DNA of 64,000 bases from Amycolatopsis thermoflava N1165 (GTDB lineage: Bacteria > Actinomycetota > Actinomycetes > Mycobacteriales > Pseudonocardiaceae): positions 6,401,809-6,465,808 of the forward strand of contig NZ_KI421511.1 in the NCBI RefSeq assembly GCF_000473265.1, in the 5' to 3' direction. The notes under the pieces are model-generated. The model worked only from the letters and a program-made list of their open reading frames with translations. It did not search any database and was not told the DNA's origin. Shown here one piece after another: positions 15,350-23,821 of the stretch. Every line of letters begins with the position of its first letter. The stretch's first letter is position 1. Position numbers and translations under genes: made by a program.

Positions 15350-17701
15350 ATGGACCGGAAGCGCCTGCTCAGGAACCCGCTGCTGTGGATCGTCGCGGTT
15401 GTGTTGATCTTCCTCGCGGTCAACACCCTCTTCGACAGCGACCGTGGATACACCCAGGTCCCCACTTCACAGGCGATCGCCCAGATCGACGACAACAACG
15501 TGAAGGAAGCCAACCTGGAGGACAAGGAGCAGCAGCTCAAGCTGTCGCTCACGAACAAGATCGACGTCGACGGCCAGCAGGTCGACCAGATCATCACGCC
15601 GTTCCCGTCGGAGGCGACCGGCTCGATCTACCAGAAGCTGCTCGACCACAAGAACGTCAAGTTCACCACCACGGTCACGCAGCAGGGCTTCTTCACGCAG
15701 ATCCTGTACTACATCATCCCGCTCGGCCTGCTGCTCCTGCTGCTGATGTGGATGATGAACAACGCCCAGGGCGGCGGCAACCGCGTCCTCAACTTCGGCA
15801 AGTCCAAGGCCAAGCAGCTGAACAAGGACATGCCGAAGACGACGTTCGCCGACGTGGCAGGCGCGGACGAGGCGGTCGAAGAGCTCTACGAGATCAAGGA
15901 CTTCCTGCAGAACCCGGCCCGCTACCAGGCGCTGGGCGCGAAGATCCCCAAGGGTGTGCTGCTCTACGGCCCGCCCGGCACCGGTAAGACGCTGCTCGCG
16001 CGCGCCGTCGCCGGTGAGGCCGGCGTGCCGTTCTACACGATCTCCGGTTCGGACTTCGTCGAGATGTTCGTCGGTGTCGGCGCCTCCCGCGTTCGCGACC
16101 TGTTCGAGCAGGCCAAGCAGAACGCCCCGTGCATCATCTTCGTCGACGAGATCGACGCGGTCGGCCGCCAGCGCGGCGCCGGCCTCGGCGGCGGTCACGA
16201 CGAGCGCGAGCAGACCCTGAACCAGCTGCTCGTCGAGATGGACGGCTTCGACTCGCGCGGCGGGATCATCCTGATCGCCGCGACGAACCGCCCGGACATC
16301 CTGGACCCGGCGCTGCTCCGCCCGGGCCGCTTCGACCGGCAGATCCCGGTGTCCGCGCCGGACCTGGCCGGCCGCCGCGCCATCCTCGAGGTGCACTCGA
16401 AGGGCAAGCCGCTGGCGCAGGGCGTCGACCTGAACGCGCTGGCCAAGCGCACCGTGGGCATGTCCGGCGCCGACCTGGCCAACGTCATCAACGAGGCCGC
16501 GCTGCTCACCGCCCGTCAGAACGGGCACGTGATCACCGACGCGGCGCTGGAGGAGTCGGTCGACCGGGTCATTGGCGGGCCGGCGCGCAAGAGCCGGATC
16601 ATCTCCGAGCAGGAGAAGAAGATCACCGCCTACCACGAGGGCGGGCACGCGCTCGCCGCGTGGGCGATGCCGGACCTCGAGCCGGTCTACAAGCTGACCA
16701 TCCTGCCGCGCGGCCGGACCGGTGGGCACGCGCTCGTCGTCCCCGAGGACGACAAGCAGCTGATGACCAGGTCCGAGATGATCGCCCGGCTGGTGTTCGC
16801 GATGGGTGGCCGCACCGCCGAGGAGCTGGTCTTCCACGAGCCGACCACCGGCGCGTCCTCCGACATCGAGCAGGCGACCAAGATCGCCAAGGCGATGGTC
16901 ATGGAGTACGGCATGAGCGCCCGGCTCGGCGCCGTGAAGTACGGCCAGGACCAGGGCGACCCGTTCCTGGGCCGCTCCGCGGGGCGTCAGGCGGACTACT
17001 CGCTCGAGGTCGCGCACGAGATCGACGAAGAGGTCCGCAAGCTCATCGAGACCGCGCACACCGAGGCGTGGGAGGTGCTCAACACCTACCGCGACGTGCT
17101 CGACGACCTGGTGCTGGAGCTGCTGGAGAAGGAGACGCTCAGCCGCAAGGACCTGGAGCGGATCTTCGCCACCGTCGAGAAGCGGCCGCACATCACCGTC
17201 TTCAACGAGTTCGGTGAGCGCACCCCGTCGGACAAGCCGCCGATCAAGACGCCGGGCGAGCTGGCGATGGAGCGCGGCGAGCCGTGGCCGCCGCCGGAGA
17301 AGAAGCCGGCGCCGCGTCAGGTGCCGACGCCGGTCGGGACCGCGCCGGGCGGCAGCGACCTGCCCGGTGGCCCGCCCTACAGCCAGCCGGAACCGCCGTC
17401 GAACCCGTACGCGCCCCCGTCGGGCGGGAACTACCCGCCGCCCAACGGCGGTGGCCGTCCGTACGGTCCGAACGGCACCGGTCAGTGGCCGCAGCCCTAC
17501 AACGGCGGCAACCAGTCCGGTCCGCCGAACTACGGTGCGCCTCCGGGCTGGACCCCGGCGACCCAGCCGGGTGGCCAGACCCCGTGGCGCCCGAACCAGG
17601 GCGAGCAGCCGCGGCAGGGCGACTGGTTCGGTGGCTCCGAGGAGGGCCAGGGCCAGCACCGGCGGAACCCCGACGAGCAGGACGGTCAAGATCGACAGTG
17701 A
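15350..17701 (+). CDS. ftsH: ATP-dependent membrane zinc metalloprotease FtsH
   Basis: The 783-residue hexameric AAA protease degrades membrane and unstable cytosolic proteins. Two N-terminal membrane helices (about 12-30 and 118-138) flank a short extracytoplasmic domain. AAA domain: Walker A GPPGTGKT near 207, Walker B IIFVDEID near 263, and the second-region-of-homology [16 protein letters not shown]. The zinc-protease motif HEGGH is near 429. The tail from about 625 is a long Pro/Gly/Asn-rich extension, typical of actinobacteria. The 199-bp upstream gap shows no unambiguous promoter. Its stop codon lies within the folE coding frame. Confidence 0.97.
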   Translation: MDRKRLLRNPLLWIVAVVLIFLAVNTLFDSDRGYTQVPTSQAIAQIDDNNVKEANLEDKEQQLKLSLTNKIDVDGQQVDQIITPFPSEATGSIYQKLLDHKNVKFTTTVTQQGFFTQILYYIIPLGLLLLLLMWMMNNAQGGGNRVLNFGKSKAKQLNKDMPKTTFADVAGADEAVEELYEIKDFLQNPARYQALGAKIPKGVLLYGPPGTGKTLLARAVAGEAGVPFYTISGSDFVEMFVGVGASRVRDLFEQAKQNAPCIIFVDEIDAVGRQRGAGLGGGHDEREQTLNQLLVEMDGFDSRGGIILIAATNRPDILDPALLRPGRFDRQIPVSAPDLAGRRAILEVHSKGKPLAQGVDLNALAKRTVGMSGADLANVINEAALLTARQNGHVITDAALEESVDRVIGGPARKSRIISEQEKKITAYHEGGHALAAWAMPDLEPVYKLTILPRGRTGGHALVVPEDDKQLMTRSEMIARLVFAMGGRTAEELVFHEPTTGASSDIEQATKIAKAMVMEYGMSARLGAVKYGQDQGDPFLGRSAGRQADYSLEVAHEIDEEVRKLIETAHTEAWEVLNTYRDVLDDLVLELLEKETLSRKDLERIFATVEKRPHITVFNEFGERTPSDKPPIKTPGELAMERGEPWPPPEKKPAPRQVPTPVGTAPGGSDLPGGPPYSQPEPPSNPYAPPSGGNYPPPNGGGRPYGPNGTGQWPQPYNGGNQSGPPNYGAPPGWTPATQPGGQTPWRPNQGEQPRQGDWFGGSEEGQGQHRRNPDEQDGQDRQ

Positions 17702-18293
17702 GCTGACGCCCGGGGAGGGGCCGGTCTTCGACCAGGCGCGTGCCGAGAAAGCGGTGCGTGAGCTGCTGGAGGCCGTTGGCGAGAACCCGGACCGGGAGGG
17801 CCTTCGGGACACCCCGGCCCGGGTCGCCCGTGCGTACCGGGAGATGTTCGCCGGGCTGTACACGGATCCGGCGTCGGTGCTGGAGCGCACGTTCGACGAG
17901 TCGCACGAAGAGCTCGTCCTGGTCACCGACATCCCGATGTACAGCACGTGCGAGCACCACCTGGTGCCCTTCCACGGCGTCGCGCACGTGGGTTACATCC
18001 CGAACAGCCACGGCAAGGTCACCGGCCTGTCGAAGCTGGCCCGGCTGGTCGACCTCTACGCGAAGCGCCCGCAGGTGCAGGAGCGGCTGACGTCGCAGAT
18101 CGCCGACGCGCTGGTGCGGAAGCTGGAGCCGCGCGGGGTGATCGTCGTGGTCGAGGCCGAGCACCTCTGCATGTCGATGCGCGGGATCCGCAAGCCGGGC
18201 GCGCGCACCACGACGTCGGCGGTGCGCGGCATGCTGCAGACGTCGGCGACCTCCCGGGCGGAGGCGCTGGAGCTGATCAAGGGCCGTCGATGA
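17631..18293 (+). CDS. folE: GTP cyclohydrolase I (start uncertain)
   Basis: The enzyme converts GTP to dihydroneopterin triphosphate, the first folate step. The conserved body is complete: [18 protein letters not shown], the zinc-ligand region [14 protein letters not shown] and the second ligand in [17 protein letters not shown]. The N-terminus is odd. The conserved protein begins near 17691, but in frame there is no ATG, GTG or TTG between 17631 and the conserved domain. GTG 17631 is the nearest canonical start and adds about 20 Arg/Ser/Thr-rich residues encoded inside ftsH. An ATC at 17691 sits eight bases after AGGA and could be a non-standard start. It overlaps folP by ATGA. Confidence 0.9.
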   Translation: MAPRRARASTGGTPTSRTVKIDSELTPGEGPVFDQARAEKAVRELLEAVGENPDREGLRDTPARVARAYREMFAGLYTDPASVLERTFDESHEELVLVTDIPMYSTCEHHLVPFHGVAHVGYIPNSHGKVTGLSKLARLVDLYAKRPQVQERLTSQIADALVRKLEPRGVIVVVEAEHLCMSMRGIRKPGARTTTSAVRGMLQTSATSRAEALELIKGRR

Positions 18294-19123
18294 CCACCGG
18301 GGCGCCGGACCGCTGTCTGGTGATGGGCGTCCTGAACGTCACGCCGGACTCGTTCTCGGATGGTGGGCGGTACCTCGACCTGGACGCGGCGCTGGCCCAC
18401 GCGCACGAGATGTGGGACCGCGGCGCGGACATCATCGACGTGGGCGGCGAGTCGACGCGGCCGGGTTCGTCCAGAGTGGACGCGGAGACCGAGATCGCGC
18501 GGGTGCTGCCCGTGGTGCGGACGTTGGCCGCCGACGGCCTGCGGCTCTCGGTGGACACCACGCGCGCCGCCGTCGCGGAGGCGACGCTGGACGCGGGCGC
18601 GGAGATCATCAACGACGTGTCCGGCGGCCTGGCCGATCCGGACATGGCGAAGGTGGCCGCGAGCAGCCAGGCGCCGTGGGTGCTGATGCACTGGCGCGGG
18701 CACAGCAAGGACATGAACGCGCTGGCCGAGTACGACGACGTGGTCGAGGACGTGCGGCGCGAGTTGCAGGCGCGGGTCGACGCCGCGCTGGCCGCCGGGG
18801 TCGCGCCGGAGAAGATCGTCATCGACCCCGGGCTGGGGTTCGCCAAGCGCGCGGAACACGACTGGGCGTTGCTGAACCGCCTGGACGTGTTCCTGGACAT
18901 GGGTTTCCCGGTGCTGGTGGGCGCTTCCCGCAAGCGGTTCCTGGGCAGCCTGCTGGCCGACGACAGCGGTGCGCCGCGGCCGCCGGACGGCCGGGAGGAC
19001 GCGACGGCGGCGGTGTCGGCGATCGCCGCGGTGAAGGGGGCGTGGGGCGTGCGGGTGCACAACGTGGGTGCGTCGCTGGACGCGGTCGCGGTCGCCGCGG
19101 CGTGGAGGCGCGGGCGTGCCTGA
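18290..19123 (+). CDS. folP: Dihydropteroate synthase
   Basis: The 277-residue TIM-barrel enzyme joins dihydropterin pyrophosphate to p-aminobenzoate and is the target of sulfonamides. It carries the signatures [14 protein letters not shown] (about 15-28), [11 protein letters not shown] (about 49-59) and the pterin-binding N-D-V-S-G-G, with P-G-L-G-F-A-K and G-A-S-R-K-R-F near the C-terminus. ATG 18290 overlaps the folE stop (ATGA). The length is normal for FolP1. Eight bases overlap folB. Confidence 0.97.
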   Translation: MTTGAPDRCLVMGVLNVTPDSFSDGGRYLDLDAALAHAHEMWDRGADIIDVGGESTRPGSSRVDAETEIARVLPVVRTLAADGLRLSVDTTRAAVAEATLDAGAEIINDVSGGLADPDMAKVAASSQAPWVLMHWRGHSKDMNALAEYDDVVEDVRRELQARVDAALAAGVAPEKIVIDPGLGFAKRAEHDWALLNRLDVFLDMGFPVLVGASRKRFLGSLLADDSGAPRPPDGREDATAAVSAIAAVKGAWGVRVHNVGASLDAVAVAAAWRRGRA

Positions 19124-19478
19124 CCGGATCACGCTCACCGGGCTGCGGGTGTTCGGGCGGCACGGGGTGTTCGAGCACGAGAAGCGGGACGGGCAGGAGT
19201 TCGTCGTCGACATCGTGGCGTGGCTGGACCTCGCGCCTGCCGCCGCTTCGGACGATCTGACGCAGACCCTGCACTACGGCGAGCTGGCGCAGCTGGCGGC
19301 GGACATCGTCGGCGGTGAGCCGTACGACCTGATCGAGAGCGTCGCGGGCCGGATCGCGGACGAGGTGCTGAAGGATTCGCGGTTGTCCGCGGTCGAGGTG
19401 ACGGTGCACAAACCGTCGGCGCCGATCCCGCTGAACTTCGCGGACGTGGCGGTGACCGTGCACCGGGAGCGCGGGTGA
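19116..19478 (+). CDS. folB: Dihydroneopterin aldolase
   Basis: The 120-residue FolB/FolX-type enzyme cleaves 7,8-dihydroneopterin to 6-hydroxymethyl-dihydropterin. It has the family start RITLTGLRVFGRHGVFEHEK with catalytic-site E and the GRHG turn, D-D-L-T-Q-T-L-H-Y-G-E, V-H-K-P-S-A-P-I-P with the conserved Lys, and a final V-T-V-H-R. The start GTG 19116 lies inside folP (8-base overlap); an upstream in-frame start is less likely. Four bases overlap folK. Confidence 0.96.
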   Translation: MPDRITLTGLRVFGRHGVFEHEKRDGQEFVVDIVAWLDLAPAAASDDLTQTLHYGELAQLAADIVGGEPYDLIESVAGRIADEVLKDSRLSAVEVTVHKPSAPIPLNFADVAVTVHRERG

Positions 19479-19963
19479 GGGCGGTCCTGTCCCTGGGGTC
19501 GAACCTGGGCGACCGGCTGGCGTACCTGAAGTCGGTGATCGGTTTCTTCGGGCCCGCGGTGGTCGCGGTGTCCAGTGTGTACGAAACGAAACCGTGGGGC
19601 GTCGAGGACCAGCCGGATTTCCTGAATGCGGTGTGCATTGTGGACGATCCCGCGCGGGACGAGTGGGCGTGGCTGCGGGCTGGCCAGGAGCTGGAACGCC
19701 GGGCAGGCCGGGTGCGCGAACTGCGGTGGGGGCCGCGCACGCTGGACGTCGACGTGGTGACGGTGGACGGGGTGCGCTCGGACGACCCGGAGCTGCTGCT
19801 GCCGCACCCAGGAACGCCCGAGCGCGCGAGCGTGCTGATCCCGTGGCTGGAAATCGACCCGGCCGCGGTGCTGCCCGGCCACGGCAGTGTCCGCGACCTG
19901 CTGGCGGCGCGCCCCGACTCCGACCGCGCTTCGGTGCGCCTGCTGCAGCCCTTCCCGCGCTGA
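19475..19963 (+). CDS. folK: 2-amino-4-hydroxy-6-hydroxymethyldihydropteridine pyrophosphokinase
   Basis: The 162-residue HPPK transfers pyrophosphate from ATP to hydroxymethyl-dihydropterin, giving the FolP substrate. Diagnostic parts: LSLGSNLGDR at the N-terminus, SVYETKPWGVEDQPDFLNAV, RWGPRTLDVDVV (magnesium-binding D-V-D), and LLPHPGTPERASVLIPW. GTG 19475 overlaps the folB stop as GTGA. It ends the folate operon. In related genomes DUF3180 follows directly; here about 1.5 kb of repeats and a MerR gene intervene. Confidence 0.97.
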   Translation: MRAVLSLGSNLGDRLAYLKSVIGFFGPAVVAVSSVYETKPWGVEDQPDFLNAVCIVDDPARDEWAWLRAGQELERRAGRVRELRWGPRTLDVDVVTVDGVRSDDPELLLPHPGTPERASVLIPWLEIDPAAVLPGHGSVRDLLAARPDSDRASVRLLQPFPR

Positions 19964-19992
19964 GCGATCTTTGAACCAAACCCAAGGTAGCT

Positions 19993-20135
19993 GGGTGGTC
20001 ATCCCGTCGCCTGACACTGGACGATCACCTTGAGCCAGGGCCGCAACCTCCGCACCCGCGTGAGTTGACATGCCAACCTTGCGGCCCTGGCTCAAGGTGA
20101 TATGCACAAACCGGAAGGCGACGGGATGACCACCC
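19993..20135. repeat. 143-nt nested inverted repeat (giant hairpin)
   Basis: Two perfect inverted repeats are nested. The outer 20-base arms GGGTGGTCATCCCGTCGCCT (19993-20012) pair with 20116-20135. The inner 23-base arms pair 20024-20046 with 20079-20101. The spacers between arms are 11 and 14 nt, and the terminal loop is 32 nt. The outer left arm is also found, with one change, at the edge of the second dispersed repeat near 63665-63685. No protein is encoded. It lies after the folK stop and may be a small non-autonomous element or terminator. Confidence 0.92.
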
Positions 20136-20169
20136 GGCGACCACCCACCCGAGGTGAGACGACGACGGT

Positions 20170-20450
20170 CCCCTGGTCATCCCGGAGCCTGCCCGTCCGG
20201 CGAGGACTATCTTTTGATCTTTAAACCCGCGCCTACGCGCGAAAAGCGCCTCACGGCGCTCAAACGGTCACCTTCCGACCACCCCCGCCCCCGATGCCTG
20301 ATTGTGTTTCAGTCGCCGAGCAGCGGCGTCAAGGCGGGAAAGCGTGCCTTGACCCCGCTGATCGGCGACTAAAGATCGGCTGTGGATCGGGGGCGGGGGA
20401 GGTCTGGTTGGGGTGGCCGGCCTACTTGCGTTGCCGGCTCGCTGTTGCGG
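20170..20450. repeat. Dispersed structured repeat, copy 1
   Basis: The core 20282-20399 is a two-tier palindrome. The outer arm CCCCCGCCCCCGAT (20282-20295) pairs with 20386-20399. The inner 25-base arms 20311-20335 and 20346-20370 pair with two mismatches around a ten-base loop GGGAAAGCGT. The same 118-nt core recurs at 63802-63919, and flanking blocks (GCCTGCCCGTCCGGC on the left, a CTACTTG.GTTGCCGGCT block on the right) are also shared, giving an element of about 280-300 bp. It fills the convergent gap between folK and the MerR gene. Short frames across it are not credible genes. Confidence 0.93.
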
Positions 20451-20471
20451 GGCGGGAGGCAACCTCGGCGA

Positions 20472-21401
20472 TCACGCCCGCAAAGCCGCCGTCAGCCACT
20501 CCACCGCCGGCACCCGCGTGGGCACCTCCGGCCATCCGTTCATGATCGCCATCAGTTGCCAGTACCGTTCGGCCCTGCGGTCGGTCCCGACGGCGATCCG
20601 GTCGGCCACCGAGGCGCGGAACGCCGGATCCGCGGGGTCCTGCCCGTCCGGCGCCCACCCCCGCGCGATGTCGTCGGCCAGCTCGCGCCCCTCCGGTGAA
20701 TCCGGGGCCAGCCCGGCTTCCAGCGCCTTCTGCGCCCGCTCGCTCCAGCCGATCCAGTCCTCCTGCGCAGGCACGGCCGCCTGGCCCGCCCGCAGGTCGT
20801 CGGCGTGCCGTTCGCTCATCCGCCGCGTCACCGCGCGGAACTCCGGGTCCTGGATCAGCTCGGCGAACTCGATCCACGCCTCCAGCTGCTCGGGCGACGG
20901 GTCGTCGGGCAGCTCCGGTTTCGCCGAACGCATCCGCTCGTAGAACTCCGCGTCGACCGGCAGGCCGTCGGTCACCTCCCGCCAGAACTCGTCGACCAGG
21001 CGGGCCCGCTCTTCGTCGGACATCGCCGCCAGCCTGTTCATCAGTTTCACTTCCTCCAGCTCGGATTCGCGTTTCACGACCGCACGCAGAACCGCGCGCC
21101 GCAGCCGCAGCCTGCGCATCTGCTCGTCGAGCGCGTCGATGTGCCGCCGGGCGAGGCGGGGGACGCTCGTCTCCCGCGCGAGCACCGCGGCCACATCCGT
21201 CAGCCCGAGGCCGAGTTCGCGCAGCGTCTTGATCAGTTCGAGCCGGGCCATCGCCGTCACGTCGTAGAGCCGGTAGCCGGAACCGGTGCGGTCGGCGGGC
21301 GGGAGCAGCCCCTCGTCGGAGTAGAACCGGATGGTCTTGACCGGCAACCCGGTCCGCCGGCTCAGCTCGCCGATCGTGAACGTCCCGTCCGCGCGTCCCA
21401 T
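20472..21401 (-). CDS. MerR family transcriptional regulator
   Basis: The 309-residue protein has an N-terminal MerR winged helix: FTIGELSRRTGLPVKTIRFY (about 8-27), then D-E-G-L-L-P-P and G-S-G-Y-R-L-Y. A long dimerisation coiled coil spans about 90-125. The C-terminal domain of about 180 residues is acidic and helical with Trp residues, a likely ligand domain rather than a metal site; no Cys cluster is seen. The start is ATG 21401, six bases after GGAGGG; a TTG two codons upstream is too close to that site. The operator just upstream suggests autoregulation. It is divergent from DUF3180. Confidence 0.9.
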   Translation of the reverse strand: MGRADGTFTIGELSRRTGLPVKTIRFYSDEGLLPPADRTGSGYRLYDVTAMARLELIKTLRELGLGLTDVAAVLARETSVPRLARRHIDALDEQMRRLRLRRAVLRAVVKRESELEEVKLMNRLAAMSDEERARLVDEFWREVTDGLPVDAEFYERMRSAKPELPDDPSPEQLEAWIEFAELIQDPEFRAVTRRMSERHADDLRAGQAAVPAQEDWIGWSERAQKALEAGLAPDSPEGRELADDIARGWAPDGQDPADPAFRASVADRIAVGTDRRAERYWQLMAIMNGWPEVPTRVPAVEWLTAALRA

Positions 21402-21406
21402 GCTCA

Positions 21407-21430
21407 ACCCTCCAGCCGGTGGAGAGTCAA
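21407..21430 (-). promoter_or_regulatory. MerR-type operator overlapping a -35 box
   Basis: On the minus strand TTGACT (21430-21425) overlaps an 8-5-8 dyad, ACTCTCCA and TGGAGGGT (21427-21420 and 21414-21407), with seven of eight positions symmetric. A dyad lying directly behind the -35 is how MerR regulators distort and activate their own promoters. The right arm doubles as the ribosome-binding site of the MerR gene. Confidence 0.65.
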
Positions 21431-21449
21431 CTGTGCCAGATCACCTGGG

Positions 21450-21455
21450 TACCGT
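21450..21455 (+). promoter_or_regulatory. -10 box TACCGT of DUF3180 gene
   Basis: TACCGT ends six bases before ATG 21462, with no Shine-Dalgarno sequence between. A leaderless transcript is likely. Confidence 0.45.
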
Positions 21456-21461
21456 GGCGGT

Positions 21462-21923
21462 ATGCACTTCACCCGGCCCCGAGAGCTGGTGATCGCCGGG
21501 CTGGTCGGGCTCGTGGCCGCGTACCTGTTGTTCAGGTTCGCCTACGGGGACCTGCCCCGCCTGCCGCGGCCGGTCGGCGTCACGCTGTTCGTGCTCGCGG
21601 TGATCGAAGTCGCACTGGCCTTCGTGATGCGGTCGCGGGTCCGGTCCGGCCGGCTCGTCAACGCGGTCTCGGCGGCGCGCACGGTCGCGCTCGCGAAGGC
21701 CTCCTCGTTGCTCGGCGCGATCATGCTCGGCGCGTGGGCCGGGATCGCCGGCGCGTTGATCCCGCGGGCGTCGGAGCTGGCCGCGGCGTCGAGCGACCTC
21801 CGCAGTGTCGCGATCGGAGCGGTGTGCGCGGCCGTGTTGATCGCCGCGGCGCTCTGGCTCGAGCACTGCTGCCGCACGCCGGAAGACGACGAAAGTGATC
21901 CCGATCATCACCCGACCGGTTAA
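21462..21923 (+). CDS. DUF3180 membrane protein
   Basis: The 153-residue protein has four predicted membrane helices (about 8-24, 35-52, 80-103, 114-134). The conserved R-x-V-x-L-A-K-A-S-S-L-x-G-A-x-x-x-G motif lies at about 70-87. It is the Rv3605c-type protein that in other actinobacteria directly follows folK, and here remains the next conserved gene after the repeat/MerR interruption. No biochemical role is known. The C-terminus is a charged cytosolic tail, EDDESDPDHHPTG. Confidence 0.88.
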   Translation: MHFTRPRELVIAGLVGLVAAYLLFRFAYGDLPRLPRPVGVTLFVLAVIEVALAFVMRSRVRSGRLVNAVSAARTVALAKASSLLGAIMLGAWAGIAGALIPRASELAAASSDLRSVAIGAVCAAVLIAAALWLEHCCRTPEDDESDPDHHPTG

Positions 21924-21979
21924 CGCTGAGAACCGACCGCTCGAAGTACCAACTAGGTCTCGGACGCATAACTAGCGGG

Positions 21980-21985
21980 TACGGT
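21980..21985 (+). promoter_or_regulatory. -10 box TACGGT of the DUF6779-type gene
   Basis: TACGGT ends seven bases before ATG 21993. This spacing favours that ATG over upstream GTG/TTG codons and suggests a leaderless mRNA. Confidence 0.45.
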
Positions 21986-21992
21986 GTTGGTC

Positions 21993-23774
21993 ATGACTGG
22001 CGAGGGTGACGAGACGCGCGGCCGCGTCGTGGGCAGGCCGTGGTTTCTCATCGGCCTGGTCCTCGCGGTCGGCGCCACGATTCCGCTGGTGGTCGCCGAC
22101 GACATCCGCTACCTGCGGCTGGGGATCGTCGCCGCGTTGTGGGCGGCTCTGATCGGCGCGTTCCTCGCCGTGCGCTACCGCCGCCAGGCGACGAACACCG
22201 AAGAGGCCGTGGCACAGGCGCAGGAGGTCTACGAGCTGGAGCTCGAACGCGAGATCGCCGCGCGGCGCGAGTTCGAGCTGGAGGTCGAAGCCGAGACGCG
22301 GCAACGGGTCGAGTCCGAGTCCCGCAGCGAACTGGACGCGCTGCGCACGGAAATCGCTTCCCTGCGGGACAACCTGCAGAGCCTGTTCGGCGGCGAGGTG
22401 CTGCTGGAGCGCGTCGCGCTGACCGCGCAGGCGACCCGGATGCGGGCGCTGCACGAGGAGCAGCGGGTCGTCGAGTCCGGCACGAGCCAGCCGCCGCAGA
22501 TCACCGCGGCGAAGAAGCGGGAGATCACCGACCGGCCGACCGAGTTCATCGAGCGGGTGCGGGAGAAGGAGCCGGTGCGCGCAGGCGGCCGCCCGAGCGC
22601 GCCGGAGCCGCGGCGGCCCGAGGTGTCGATGGACCTCCCCGTCCGCCGGGTCGCGAACGCCGAACCCGTCGACCCCGAGCGCACGCGGGTGCAGCCGGCG
22701 GCGAAGAAGCCGGAACGCCCGCAGACCCGGCCCGTGGAGCCGAGCCGTCCCGCGCCGAGCCGCCCTGACCGTGGGCGCCCGACAGCCGCGACGACGCCGG
22801 TCAAGCGGGAACCGCAGCGGGTGGAGCAGCCGACGCAGGTCGCCAAGGCCGTCGATCCGGACTGGACGCCGCGAGCCGAGCGTTCGGCCACCGACCTGTC
22901 GGCGGCGTTCCCGACCCGCGTGACGCGGCCCGTGCAGCCGGAGCCGTCGCCGGTGGTCCCCGAGGACCACCCGGTGGTCAACGAGACGTTGCCGGTCGAG
23001 GTCCGGCGGCTGGCGCAGCAGGGCAGGCCGGGTGGCCGTCGGCGTCGCGCGGAAGAGGACGAGGCCCCCGCCGGCCGCCGTCGCCGCCCCGACGAGGCGC
23101 CGCGGGTGCCGGACGCCGACGAGGCGCCGCCCGGGCTGCGTTCGGACGCCGATGTGCCGGCGAGCCTGCGGACACCGGAGGCCGACGCGGGCCGTCGAGG
23201 CGCGGAGCGCGCTCCCGAGGCCGAGGCACTGCCGCGGCTCTCGGTGGCCGCGGAGGCGGAGGGCCCGGCACGCCGATCGAGCGCGGGCGCCGCGGTCGCC
23301 GGACGCCGCTCCGCGGAGTCGACCGGGTACCGTTCCGCCGCCGCGATCTCAGGCCGCCGCAGCGCCGAAGCGAGCGGCCACCGGGCGGCCGACGAGACGC
23401 CCACGGGCCGGCGCAGCGCTGAAGCGACGGGCCATCGCGCCGCCGACGAGGTGTCCTCGGGTCGCCGCAGCGCCGAAGCGAGCGGCCACCGCGCGACGGA
23501 CGAGACGCCCGCGGGCCGCCGCAGCGCTGAAGGAACGGGCCACCGTGCCACCGATGAGACGCCCACGGGCCGCCGCCACCGCCCCGACGACGAAGCCGCC
23601 ACGTGGGCGAGCACCGGCCGCCGGGCGAAGCCCGAGCCGGAAACCCCACGCGGCCGCCGCGCCGCGGTGGAGGAGGACACCGGTTCCCACTCCGCGGGCC
23701 GCTCGGTGAGCGAACTCCTGGCAGCGAACGGCAAAACGGCGACCCCCCGACGCCGCCGCCGCGCCGAGGACTGA
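21993..23774 (+). CDS. Membrane protein with long repeat-rich cytoplasmic tail (DUF6779-type, Rv3604c position)
   Basis: The 593-residue protein has two membrane helices at about 15-33 and 39-60, then a conserved coiled-coil segment (about 65-160) rich in Glu/Arg, containing Q-A-Q-E-V-Y-E-L-E-L-E-R-E and L-F-G-G-E-V-L-L-E-R. The rest, over 400 residues, is disordered, rich in Arg/Pro/Glu/Ala. Near the C-terminus an 18-residue unit, GRRSAE[AG][ST]GHRA[AT]DE[TV][PS][TASG], is repeated about five times (54-bp period). The position between DUF3180 and the pantothenate genes matches Rv3604c. A scaffold role at the membrane is inference. Confidence 0.82.
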   Translation: MTGEGDETRGRVVGRPWFLIGLVLAVGATIPLVVADDIRYLRLGIVAALWAALIGAFLAVRYRRQATNTEEAVAQAQEVYELELEREIAARREFELEVEAETRQRVESESRSELDALRTEIASLRDNLQSLFGGEVLLERVALTAQATRMRALHEEQRVVESGTSQPPQITAAKKREITDRPTEFIERVREKEPVRAGGRPSAPEPRRPEVSMDLPVRRVANAEPVDPERTRVQPAAKKPERPQTRPVEPSRPAPSRPDRGRPTAATTPVKREPQRVEQPTQVAKAVDPDWTPRAERSATDLSAAFPTRVTRPVQPEPSPVVPEDHPVVNETLPVEVRRLAQQGRPGGRRRRAEEDEAPAGRRRRPDEAPRVPDADEAPPGLRSDADVPASLRTPEADAGRRGAERAPEAEALPRLSVAAEAEGPARRSSAGAAVAGRRSAESTGYRSAAAISGRRSAEASGHRAADETPTGRRSAEATGHRAADEVSSGRRSAEASGHRATDETPAGRRSAEGTGHRATDETPTGRRHRPDDEAATWASTGRRAKPEPETPRGRRAAVEEDTGSHSAGRSVSELLAANGKTATPRRRRRAED

Positions 23775-23821
23775 CCACTTCCGCGGATTGCCCTTGCACC
23801 ACGGCTGCCGACGACAGTGCG

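Noticed and set aside
20294..20545. Short proteins in the dispersed repeat (PDCVSVAEQ-type frames at 20294 and again at 63819)
   Set aside because: The frame runs through a palindrome in both copies, has no ribosome site and is explained by the repeated DNA.
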